A stretch of DNA of 64,000 nucleotides from Winogradskyella sp. UBA3174 (GTDB lineage: Bacteria; Bacteroidota; Bacteroidia; Flavobacteriales; Flavobacteriaceae): the NCBI RefSeq assembly GCF_002364335.1, contig NZ_DEXW01000061.1:9160-73159 (forward strand), given 5' to 3'. Made by a program: the position numbers and the translations under genes. The first letter of the stretch is position 1. Each line of letters begins with the position of its first letter. The notes under the pieces are model-generated. The model made no database searches. It had not been told where the DNA came from and was given only the letters and a program-made list of their open reading frames with translations. Of this stretch, positions 43,668-51,546 are shown piece after piece.

Positions 43668-45803
43668 TTAAAGGTTAACGCGTTTTCCTTTCGGATATTT
43701 TACAGAATAAGAATGTTTTACTTTGTCTGATTCTCCGCTTTTTAAATTCAGAGTCCAAGTAAGTAGCCCTTTGTCTTTGTCGTATACAGAAGTTCCGGTT
43801 TCTATATCGTCTAACTTAATGGCTTTGTTTTGGGTGATAGGAATTCTATCTATAAGTGTTAATCGAATATCGGATTGTTTGTTGTTTTTAATTTCAATAT
43901 CAAAACCTTTATATACAATTTTATTACTGCCAATAAATGTGGTTTTTTTAAAGTCTTTTAGTTGTGTACGTTTTACAATAATATTGGGATCTACACCAAG
44001 TGAAATGGTTAAACTATCTGATATAGCACTTGGGTTTATATTTGTTTTACCAGAATAACTGCCCTCAAAGTAAACATTGGCTTCTGCAGGCAATAGGTTG
44101 TATTGTTCCCAGTTTCCAATTTTAGCAGTTAAGAATACATTTTCATTTAAAACAGGTGCAGCAAAATAATCGTAAGTAGCTGGTACACTAAATTGGTCTA
44201 TTTCTATAACGGTTACATCTCCGTCTGAAGGTATGCTGTACTTTTTGTCAATTTCGAAACGTGTATTGGTAATGCCAGTTTCAATCGTAATTCCTAAATT
44301 ATTCTTTTTGCTTTCAGAACCACTTTTTAGAGTTATTAAAACTACACCATTAGCAGCTCTAGCTCCATATATTGCTGTTGCTTCAGCATCTTTTAAGATA
44401 GTTGTGTTTTTTATATCACCTGCTTTTAGATTATTTAAACTACTAGTATTTACTAAGGGAACACCATCAACTATATAAAGAGGAGATCTGTTTCCGTTTA
44501 TAGACCCAAATCCTCTAATTCTTATAGAAGAACTAGAACCAGGCTGACCAGATGAATTACTATATGTTATACCAGCAGCTTCACCTGCTAAAGATTGTGA
44601 CACACCCGAATAAGATTGCTTGGGCGAGGTACCATAACCAAAAACAACGACTTCGTCTAATTGTGCTCCTTCATCTAATGTTACATTCATAAGGCTCGAG
44701 TGAATAGGTAATTCTTCAGTATTCATACCAACATAAGAATAAATTAATGTATTACCATTAGTTGTTCTTAACGTATAACGACCATCAAAATCTGTTTGTG
44801 CGCCATTAGAAGTTCCTTTTTCAATAACACTTGCACCTGGTAATGGCAAACCATCGCTAGATGTGGTAACGATACCAGAAACCATTTTCACCAAAGGATT
44901 GTGTTTATAATTGTAACTTCTTGTGGCACGTTGAGATTCGTAATTACTATAGGCGTTTATAAAGTTTAAATATTTTGCGTTTATAATTGGTTTTTCATTA
45001 TTTGTGTTTGGATCACTAGTAGATAATGCCAAGTTAACATCAGACCAATCGCAACCAGAATTTTGAAAGACATGCGCTTTATATTCTAGGTTTATTGGGC
45101 TATTAATCTTATCTGCTTTTAAATCGTAAATAGGAAACCAACCTGCATTTTTAATATTGTAAGTGATTTTTAAATCTAATAATGTTGAGATATCACTATT
45201 CAATTTTAGTTTAATCTCACCAGTTTGCACTTTATTATCAACATTAAACTCTGCCAATTGCCTTTTAATATCAACTTGTTTTTCTTGATGACTTCTAATC
45301 TCAGAATTAGATTTATTAATGGCCACTTTTAATTCAGTAATACGTGTTCTGTAATAAGCGGCAAAGGTTTTTAGTTTTTCCAAACTCACGACTTCTGTTT
45401 CATTACCTAAGCGTTTATTATTCTGAATTAGACTCAACTCTTCGTTATAACCAGCGATTAAATCGTACTCATATTGAGTTTTGTTATCAAAGCTTTTCAA
45501 CTCATCTTGTAGACCTAAAATAGAATCACTTTGCTTTTGTTTAGACAAATAATTGATACCATAATTAATAGATAGTATAGATGTGTTTTTTAGTCCAGAA
45601 ATTTGAATACTACTTTCTTCAATGTAAGGAGATAAACCATTAAGGGTATGCGCTGTAGTTCCTGGTTTTAAACTTAATTTAGTCGTTCTGTTAATTTCAG
45701 CACCATCTAAATAAACGGTGACATCTGTTATTTTACTTTCTTGCTGTGCATTTATGTATTGTATGCTCAATACAATAAGCATAATTTGTACTAGTTTTTT
45801 CAT
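43668..45803 (-). CDS. MuiA/DUF4139 protein with inserted carboxypeptidase-regulatory and TonB-plug module
   Basis: The 711-residue protein has a signal peptide (MKKLVQIMLIVLSIQYINAQ). A DUF4140-like N-terminus (KITDVTVYLDGAEINRTT) and a coiled coil (about 95-185) come next. The first half of DUF4139 spans about 205-270 (ITYNIKNAGWFPIYDL). Then comes an insertion: a carboxypeptidase-regulatory-like domain (residues 305-392, SGIVTTSSDGLPLPGASV) and a SusC-type TonB plug (residues 400-497, IRIRGFGSINGNRSPLYIVD and AIYGARAANGVVLITLKSG). DUF4139 resumes and ends KHSYSVKYPKGKRVNL. There is no beta-barrel, so the plug is not a transporter gate. MuiA relatives are of unknown biochemistry. Confidence 0.88.
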   Translation of the reverse strand: MKKLVQIMLIVLSIQYINAQQESKITDVTVYLDGAEINRTTKLSLKPGTTAHTLNGLSPYIEESSIQISGLKNTSILSINYGINYLSKQKQSDSILGLQDELKSFDNKTQYEYDLIAGYNEELSLIQNNKRLGNETEVVSLEKLKTFAAYYRTRITELKVAINKSNSEIRSHQEKQVDIKRQLAEFNVDNKVQTGEIKLKLNSDISTLLDLKITYNIKNAGWFPIYDLKADKINSPINLEYKAHVFQNSGCDWSDVNLALSTSDPNTNNEKPIINAKYLNFINAYSNYESQRATRSYNYKHNPLVKMVSGIVTTSSDGLPLPGASVIEKGTSNGAQTDFDGRYTLRTTNGNTLIYSYVGMNTEELPIHSSLMNVTLDEGAQLDEVVVFGYGTSPKQSYSGVSQSLAGEAAGITYSNSSGQPGSSSSIRIRGFGSINGNRSPLYIVDGVPLVNTSSLNNLKAGDIKNTTILKDAEATAIYGARAANGVVLITLKSGSESKKNNLGITIETGITNTRFEIDKKYSIPSDGDVTVIEIDQFSVPATYDYFAAPVLNENVFLTAKIGNWEQYNLLPAEANVYFEGSYSGKTNINPSAISDSLTISLGVDPNIIVKRTQLKDFKKTTFIGSNKIVYKGFDIEIKNNKQSDIRLTLIDRIPITQNKAIKLDDIETGTSVYDKDKGLLTWTLNLKSGESDKVKHSYSVKYPKGKRVNL

Positions 45804-46019
45804 GATAGCTTTTATTTTGTTTAAGTCAAAACTAGAGCTAATAAGCAGTTTAATAAATCTAAAATGAGTAAGGCAATACTAATATGAAGTAAAAGGAACT
45901 TTTCAATGAGTTTGTTGTTCTTAACTGTACAACTTGTAGATGATTTTTGCACAACTTTAATTTTAAACAATTAAAATGTTCATATAACGAGTTTTTTGCA
46001 ACTAGATTAGTTGTTCTTA

Positions 46020-46027
46020 TATCTTTG
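46020..46027 (+). promoter_or_regulatory. Plus-strand promoter with both -33 and -7 elements, no gene downstream
   Basis: TATCTTTG at 46020-46027 is preceded by TTTG at 45995-45998, a 21-base spacing. That is the complete Bacteroidota consensus layout, and the only instance in this window where I found both parts. It points into a stretch with no ORF. Confidence 0.5.
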
Positions 46028-46077
46028 AACCAACAAAATAATGTGCTAATAATCAATTCATTATTTTCCCTCATTAT

Positions 46078-46102
46078 AATTGAATTGAATTGAATTGAAT
46101 TG
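46078..46102. repeat. AATTG pentanucleotide repeat, five copies
   Basis: Five perfect tandem copies of AATTG, preceded by ATT-rich DNA. The tract is non-coding. Confidence 0.9.
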
Positions 46103-46152
46103 AAATTTAATTTTTGTTTAGATTAAATTAGTTTTAAGTAAATTGTTAATTT

Positions 46153-46191
46153 AAAAAAGCCTTTCAGAATGTATGCTGAAAGGCTTTTTTT
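46153..46191. terminator. Strong bidirectional terminator
   Basis: GCCTTTCAG at 46159-46167 and CTGAAAGGC at 46176-46184 form a perfect 9-base stem with an 8-base loop, flanked by A6 and T7. It ends the minus-strand DCC1 gene and any plus-strand transcript. Confidence 0.93.
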
Positions 46192-46612
46192 ATGCAATAA
46201 ATTTAGATTTTAATTCTGGTGTAGGTATCATACAAGCATCTTTTTTTCCATACCATTTGTAGCGGTTTTTTGCTATATAACTGTAAACCCAATTTCTAAT
46301 AAAAGTTGGTATTATAAAGAACACAACCATTAAATTAGTAGGGAAACTTAAATGTTTAGAAATATGTAATGCAGCTGAAGATTTATATATAATTGAATTA
46401 TTAATAGGGTTATAAAGTAGTATAGAATCTGTTTTAGACCTATCTATATTAAATTCATTTAAAACAGATTGTCCTATTTCACTTTGAAGCGGTGCAAATA
46501 AAAATCTATTTTTTTTATCTCGTTTTATAACATACAAAACACTAGAATTGCAAAGATTACAGACTCCGTCAAACAGTATTAATAGCTTATCTTTAGGTAT
46601 ATTATATATCAC
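46190..46612 (-). CDS. DCC1-like thiol-disulfide oxidoreductase family protein (DUF393)
   Basis: The 140-residue protein shows LILFDGVCNLCNSSVLYV, the DxxCxxC signature of the DCC family, then RFLFAPLQSEIGQ and a C-terminal PTFIRNWVYSYIAKNRYKWYGK. The two Cys residues form a thioredoxin-like redox site. The family fold is thioredoxin-like and the cellular role is unknown. It is bounded by a terminator on one side and the LuxR-type pseudogene on the other. Confidence 0.88.
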   Translation of the reverse strand: MIYNIPKDKLLILFDGVCNLCNSSVLYVIKRDKKNRFLFAPLQSEIGQSVLNEFNIDRSKTDSILLYNPINNSIIYKSSAALHISKHLSFPTNLMVVFFIIPTFIRNWVYSYIAKNRYKWYGKKDACMIPTPELKSKFIA

Positions 46613-46634
46613 ATTGCAAAGATAAGTCTTATGA

Positions 46635-47446
46635 TTATAATGAATTTAAAAATTGAGTTAAATTGTCTTCTTTGTTTAAAGTTAGCTTTTTCTTTAGTCT
46701 ATATTTAGTATTGAAGCGATTTCCTTCGTAGAAAGATTCATTCTTAAAAATGATGCTAGATGTATTCCTTTTCAGAAATACCGTCGGCTATGGCTTTTGT
46801 TTTATTATCAAAGTTATTATGTACTTCTGTGAAATAAGATTTAAAAACTTCCCAACCTTTGTCTTCCGCGCTTTCCTTTTTTAGGTGCAATACTAAATGT
46901 CTAAATTCTATTATAAATAATTCTGGATATTTTTTTATCTTTTCTAAATTATCTTTCAATTATTGAATGAAGCTACTTTTCTGAACTAAGTGTAAAGTCT
47001 TATAGGTCATCTATTTCTATTTAAAAGCTATCTCTTGTTTTTCGCGTTCAGTTTTATTCTTTTTTATTCGTTGTTTAAAACCGAAATAGAGTAGTGATGC
47101 AATACTTAGAAATGAAAACATGCCTATATCATAAAGGGTCTTGGTAAGTTTCTAGTTTTCTGCTTTAGCGTTTAATGTTTTTATTTCTTCGTCTTGTAAG
47201 GCAATCTCGGATACTTTTTTTTGCGATGTCAAATTTGGTTTGTAACTCATCAAACTTAGTTCCCTTTTATTTATTATAAAGACTATCCTGCTATTATTTT
47301 GTTGGTTTCTTGGTATTGTAATGCGCTCACAAAATCACCTTTCGTTTTAGTTAAAGCTTCAGTATAGCTTTTCTCACTATAATACATCTTTCCTAGTGCC
47401 AGATTTATCGTAGATAGACTAAACTCTTGATAGTCAATAAAAAATT
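46635..47446 (-). pseudogene. Degraded TPR-HTH (LuxR-type) transcriptional regulator
   Basis: Minus-strand fragments line up in the order of flavobacterial TPR-LuxR regulators. A TPR tail (LALGKMYYSEKSYTEALTK) comes first. The linker FDELQTKFDIAKK is broken by an extra base in the A8 run at 47215-47222. Then come a coiled stretch (VSEIALQDEEIKTLNAKAEN), a TAG at 47152-47154, a membrane segment (MFSFLSIASLLYFGF), two further stops, and HLKKESAEDKGWEVFKSYF. The HTH fragment RMNLSTKEIASILNI follows a frameshift; the recognition helix is lost by deletion. RLKKKLTLNKEDNLTQFL closes the gene. The 67-codon frame at 46756-46959 is only a surviving piece of it. Confidence 0.85.
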
Positions 47447-47478
47447 AGAATTGTTAGAGAGTCTAATGGTTTAGAAAG

Positions 47479-48214
47479 TTTAGTGCTAATATAATGCTAA
47501 CTAAGAATTCTAATAATACAGAAACCTATTGGAATGCTGAAGGTGGCACAACACAATATTTTAGAATCGTAGCTTTAGATACACAAAGCCTAGCACCAAT
47601 TTTACCAGCTATAGATACGTCTTTTGGGTTTAATAGTACTCTAGTAAATTGAGGTAATGGTCCTTTATCTCAGGAAATTAGTATCATACAAAATATAACG
47701 ACCACATATACATCTGAATACAAAGAAACTATTGGATTAAGTAGTCTTACAACAGCATCAATAGAAGTTAGCTATTTTGGAACTGGAGATTCTATTACAG
47801 GAGAAGTATCTACAAGTCTAGAAATTTCAACTTAGGCTTAACAATCGTCAACTTACAGTTCAGGATTTTCACTGTAAGCTCATTTGATTATTTCTCTAAT
47901 AGAATAGTTACAGTGCCATTTGGATCAGCCTCATTAGTCTACGACACATACTAGACCTATTCAAACGTTAAGATGCCATTTGTAAAACGGTTAAGAATTA
48001 AAGCATTACAGCTAGACCCAACAAATAACAATGCACTTGTAGCTAACATGAGTGGTGGTGCTATTGCAACACAATTAAAAATCACAAATTTTAGTGGTGT
48101 TATAACTTTTACAGGGCGGATTATGTAGAGCTAACAGTAAGAGGTGCAACGATTTTAGATAATATTATATAGACATAGACTGATATATAAGACGTTTCAG
48201 TGAATTGCGACTAA
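47479..48214 (+). pseudogene. Degraded beta-strand-rich protein, possibly aerolysin/ETX-type pore-forming toxin
   Basis: One ancestral frame can be followed through stops and small indels. The segments are YWNAEGGTTQYFRIVALD, TGA at 47650, TYTSEYKETIGLSSLTTASI, EVSYFGTGDSITGEVSTSLE, then TAG at 47833 and TAA at 47839, QSSTYSSGFSL, a frameshift, SFDYFSNRIVTVPFGSASLV, VKRLRIKALQLDPTNNN, QLKITNFSGVITFTG, a second frameshift, DYVELTVRGATILDNII, and a final TAA at 48212. Alternating Ser/Thr strands followed by a VP turn recall aerolysin-like pore domains. That family call is pattern-based and unproven. Confidence 0.65.
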
Positions 48215-48234
48215 TAATTGCTAGCAATTCTAAG

Positions 48235-48268
48235 AAGCGATGGTGGTAGTCTAAACTATCGCTTTTTT
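48235..48268 (+). terminator. Terminator-like hairpin after the plus-strand pseudogene
   Basis: AAGCGAT and ATCGCTT pair, with a bulge and an inner TAGT/ACTA, followed by six T. It may be the relic terminator of the pseudogene. A 14-base palindrome AATTGCTAGCAATT lies just before it (48216-48229). Confidence 0.6.
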
Positions 48269-50441
48269 ACTTTTTCTTCTTAACGGCTTCAACCAATTCC
48301 AATAAATCTAAGCTTATATTAGTAGTAAACATGCCATAATTAACATTTGCTTTTCCTTTTTCAATGCTGTCAATAGTGCCAATTGCTCTTCCATCATGCA
48401 TTCTTACACGATCATCAATTTTTAAAATAGGCTTTGGTTTTTCTACATTAACTTCTTTTTGTTTGGCAGCTTTTTTCTTTTTGCGGATAACGTCAACTTT
48501 CTTCTCAGCTTCTTGCTTTATTTGAGTTTCTTTATGCTTTTCGGTACGTTTTTGTTTTGCAGAAACTTTTTTGCGTTTTGAATTTTCAATTTGAACAAGC
48601 TTAAACAAGTCAGCCATTAACTCACTTTTCTTTTTAGTGTCAAAGTATTTTTCTGAAATATCATTCACCTTTTGCCCTAAGTATATTAAGCGTTGGTTAG
48701 AGTCATACAATTCTTGAAAGTTTTCTAACTTCTTTTGAACCTTCCCATTTATTTCTTCAAGTTTATCAGCTTCAGATAGTTTCTTCTTTTCGTTTTCTTT
48801 TAAAGCACGTTCAGTACGCTCTAGCTTGCTTCGTTCTTTCTGAAGTTTGGCAATTGTAGCATCAAAGCGAACTTTGCCGCGTTCAATCTTCTTTTTTGAT
48901 TTGTTGATTAAACTATATGGTATTCCGTTTTTTTGTGCGACTTCAAATGTAAATGAACTACCAGCCTGTCCTACTACCAATTTATACATAGGCTCTAAGG
49001 TCTTTTCATTAAAAAGCATATTAGCATTTTCCATGTACTGTAATTCGTTAGCTAAAAGCTTTAAATTAGAATAGTGTGTTGTTATAATACCGTATGCTTT
49101 TCTGTCATAGAAAACTTCTAAAAATGTTTCTGCTAAGGCACCACCAAGCTCTGGGTCACTACCTGTACCAAATTCATCAATTAAAAAGAGGGTATTTTTA
49201 TTACACTTTCTTAAAAAGTAATTCATTTGTTTTAGCCTGTAGCTATAAGTACTTAAATGGTTTTCTATAGATTGGTTATCGCCAATATCACTAAGAATGC
49301 TATCAAACAAACAAACTTTGCTGCGCTCGTGAACAGGAATAAGCATACCACTTTGTATCATGGTTTGAAGCAAGCCTACTGTTTTGAGTGTAATACTTTT
49401 TCCACCAGCGTTAGGTCCCGAAATCACAATAATTCTACTCTCTTCACTTAAGCCAATAGTTTGCGGAAAAGTAGTTTCACCTTTTTCTTTATTATTAAGA
49501 TAAAGTATGGGATGGTACGCATCACGAAAGTGCATTGTACGTTCTTTTGATATTTCTGGTAAAATAGCATTCATGCTTTGCGCATACTTTGCTTTAGCAG
49601 AAATGAGATCTATTTTAGTTAAGAACGCTTGGTAATTCTTTAAGAGCGGTAAGAATAAACGTATATAATCGGTAAGTTCTTTTAGAATTTTAACGACCTC
49701 CTCTTTTTCTTCGTATTCTAAATTATTAAGTTCTCTAGAGTATTGTAAGGTCGTTTCAGGTTCTATGTAAACAATACTACCTGTTTTACTACCTCCCATT
49801 ATAGCACCTCTTACTTTTTTACGATACATAGCTTTAACAGCAAGAACACGCTTGTTTTCTACTACAGATTCTCTAATATCATCTAAATAATCGAGATTAT
49901 GATAGGTGTTTAAGGCCGAAGAAAAACTACTATTAATTTTCCCCTTTAGCTTATTAATGGATTTTCGAAGTTCTGATAGTAGAGGAGAGGCATCATCTTT
50001 AATATCACCAAACCTATTTACAACGGCATCAATCTGCTCAATCATTGTTGTATTTAATTCTACATGCAGGCTGTAATGATGAAGATTAGGATAGTAATCC
50101 TTAAACTTTACTAGAAATTTTAAAATAATATTAACTGTAAGTGAAGTACTTACTATGCGCTGTAAACTTTTTACCTCTAAATAGGTGTTTTCAATTTTTA
50201 AAAGCTTCAGTTCTTTTGAAATGGTATCGAATCCGTGATTAGGAATCCGATTGTCATTATCATATGACGATAAGTATTCGTTTACATAATCTAGTTCTTG
50301 CATAAGTGTTTCCTCATCTTCGAAGGGGAGAATAGCCAAAGCAGCTTCTTTTCCTAGTGCAGTTATGGTAAGTTCACTTACTTGTCCTAAAACCGTAAAA
50401 AACTCAAGGTCATTTAAGGTTTTTTCATGTATGCGTATCAT
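48267..50441 (-). CDS. MutS2-type ATPase lacking the Smr domain
   Basis: The 724-residue protein has the MutS2 layout: helical N-terminus (LNDLEFFTVLGQVSELTITA), core with VRGAIMGGSKTGSIVYIEP, Walker A GPNAGGKSITLKTVG, Walker B LFLIDEFGTGSDPE, and STYSYRLKQMNYF between them. A long coiled coil (about 520-610) and a Lys-rich region follow, and the C-terminal KOW-like module is DDRVRMHDGRAIGTIDS. Standard MutS2 ends in an Smr nuclease of about 80 residues, and this protein stops before one. It may bind branched DNA or collided ribosomes without cutting. It is transcribed toward the pseudogenes. Confidence 0.9.
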   Translation of the reverse strand: MIRIHEKTLNDLEFFTVLGQVSELTITALGKEAALAILPFEDEETLMQELDYVNEYLSSYDNDNRIPNHGFDTISKELKLLKIENTYLEVKSLQRIVSTSLTVNIILKFLVKFKDYYPNLHHYSLHVELNTTMIEQIDAVVNRFGDIKDDASPLLSELRKSINKLKGKINSSFSSALNTYHNLDYLDDIRESVVENKRVLAVKAMYRKKVRGAIMGGSKTGSIVYIEPETTLQYSRELNNLEYEEKEEVVKILKELTDYIRLFLPLLKNYQAFLTKIDLISAKAKYAQSMNAILPEISKERTMHFRDAYHPILYLNNKEKGETTFPQTIGLSEESRIIVISGPNAGGKSITLKTVGLLQTMIQSGMLIPVHERSKVCLFDSILSDIGDNQSIENHLSTYSYRLKQMNYFLRKCNKNTLFLIDEFGTGSDPELGGALAETFLEVFYDRKAYGIITTHYSNLKLLANELQYMENANMLFNEKTLEPMYKLVVGQAGSSFTFEVAQKNGIPYSLINKSKKKIERGKVRFDATIAKLQKERSKLERTERALKENEKKKLSEADKLEEINGKVQKKLENFQELYDSNQRLIYLGQKVNDISEKYFDTKKKSELMADLFKLVQIENSKRKKVSAKQKRTEKHKETQIKQEAEKKVDVIRKKKKAAKQKEVNVEKPKPILKIDDRVRMHDGRAIGTIDSIEKGKANVNYGMFTTNISLDLLELVEAVKKKK

Positions 50442-50523
50442 TAATTTAATTTCAATTTAAGAATTGCAAATTTAGTTTAATTAGCTTGATATGCCTAATA
50501 ACAATATATCATTAAGTTATTCT

Positions 50524-50531
50524 TATTTTTG
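50524..50531 (+). promoter_or_regulatory. -7 box of ung promoter
   Basis: TATTTTTG matches TAnnTTTG, 18 bases before the ATG at 50549, giving a short leader. It has no clear -33 element. Confidence 0.45.
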
Positions 50532-50548
50532 AATATAAACATTGATTT

Positions 50549-51214
50549 ATGGACATTAACATACACAAAAGTTGGAAACCTTATTTGCAATCAGAATTTG
50601 AAAAACCCTATTTTAAAGAACTAACAGATTTTGTTAATTGTGAGTATGAAGCGCACAAATGTTTCCCTAAGAAGTCTGATATTTTTAACGCTTTTTATCA
50701 TTGTCCGTTTAATAAGTTGAAAGTGGTTATTATTGGCCAAGATCCTTATCATGGTGTTGGGCAAGCAAATGGTTTATGCTTTTCTGTTAATGATGATATT
50801 AAACATCCACCATCACTTACAAATATTTTTAAAGAGTTAGTAAATGATGTTGGTATTTCTTATCCTGAAAGTGGAAATTTAGTAGCGTGGGCAGATCAAG
50901 GTGTGTTACTTTTAAACGCAACTTTAACTGTTAGAGCTCACCAAGCAGGTAGTCATCAAAAAAAAGGGTGGGAAGACTTTACAGATGCTGTAATTAAAAC
51001 TATAAATAGGGATAAAGAAAATGTGATTTTTTTACTTTGGGGAGGCTTTGCTAGAAAGAAAAAGAAACTTATTAGTGAGGATAAACATTTCATATTAGAA
51101 ACGGGACACCCTTCTCCATTAAGTGCTAATAGAGGCTATTGGTTTGGTAATAAGAATTTCAGTAAAACTAACTTCCTGTTGCAGCAAGTTGGCCAGTCTG
51201 TAATTGAGTGGTAG
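50549..51214 (+). CDS. ung: Uracil-DNA glycosylase
   Basis: Ung removes uracil from DNA and starts base excision repair. The 221-residue protein has the family 1 motifs: VVIIGQDPYHGVGQANGLCFSV with the catalytic Asp, LLLNATLTVR, VIFLLWGG and GHPSPLSANRG with the catalytic His. Length and start (MDINIHKSWKPYL) are normal. It is divergent from the MutS2-like gene. Its last 47 bases overlap the opposite-strand lipoprotein gene. Confidence 0.97.
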   Translation: MDINIHKSWKPYLQSEFEKPYFKELTDFVNCEYEAHKCFPKKSDIFNAFYHCPFNKLKVVIIGQDPYHGVGQANGLCFSVNDDIKHPPSLTNIFKELVNDVGISYPESGNLVAWADQGVLLLNATLTVRAHQAGSHQKKGWEDFTDAVIKTINRDKENVIFLLWGGFARKKKKLISEDKHFILETGHPSPLSANRGYWFGNKNFSKTNFLLQQVGQSVIEW

Positions 51215-51353
51215 AAATTGTAGGTCTTAAATTTCTTATAACTCGCGGTTTGTTGCTTTTTATTTGTTTAGCTGATTTATTACAACTAAAAATTAATAGC
51301 AAAAAGTTAATTGCCACAAGAAAAGAAAAAATCAGAGTAATTGTTAAAATCAT
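51168..51353 (-). CDS. Small predicted lipoprotein, 61 residues
   Basis: The protein begins with a hydrophobic helix ending in a lipobox-like Cys (VAINFLLLIFSCNKS). A short basic and polar tail follows (KQIKSNKPRVIRNLRP). No family is recognised. A -7 box lies 43 bases upstream of the ATG, which supports expression. Its 3' end is antisense to the last 47 bases of ung, so the C-terminal residues may be constrained by Ung rather than by function. Confidence 0.5.
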   Translation of the reverse strand: MILTITLIFSFLVAINFLLLIFSCNKSAKQIKSNKPRVIRNLRPTISTTQLQTGQLAATGS

Positions 51354-51395
51354 ATTAGTCTGTTATTTGTTGTTAATAGTATAGATTTGGTTGGG

Positions 51396-51403
51396 CAAAT
51401 ATA
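51396..51403 (-). promoter_or_regulatory. -7 box of the small lipoprotein gene
   Basis: The minus strand reads TATATTTG followed by C, matching TAnnTTTG. It sits 43 bases upstream of the ATG at 51353. Confidence 0.5.
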
Positions 51404-51546
51404 ACTAAAAAATTGAAATTCTGAGGTTTACATGCTTTTTTGTGTAAGAATTTACATTTTGAAGTATCAAATAGACGTGTGTTTAGTCGGTGATTAGTGG
51501 TGTTTTGTCGGTTTTTATATTAATTAAAAAAACAATATTTAATGAT

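Larger units (their letters stand above)
46034..46191 (+). ncRNA. Candidate small RNA of about 155 bases
   Basis: The stretch lies between a consensus plus-strand promoter and a strong terminator and has no plausible ORF (the only ATG is followed by TGC and a stop). It contains a five-copy AATTG tandem repeat (46078-46102). The rest of the gap 45804-46189, upstream of the MuiA-like gene, holds nothing else I can support. Confidence 0.3.

Noticed and set aside
45859..46074. 71-codon minus-strand frame upstream of the MuiA-like gene
   Set aside because: No signal, no domain, and it overlaps the orphan plus-strand promoter; Cys and aromatic content look random.
46078..46102. AATTG repeat as a coding phase-variation tract
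   Set aside because: It lies in DNA without a credible ORF on either strand, so it cannot switch a reading frame; a regulatory effect remains possible.
46756..46959. 67-codon minus-strand frame as a small gene
   Set aside because: It begins at TTG directly after an in-frame stop and its sequence is the pre-HTH part of the decayed TPR-LuxR regulator, continuous with stretches on both sides.
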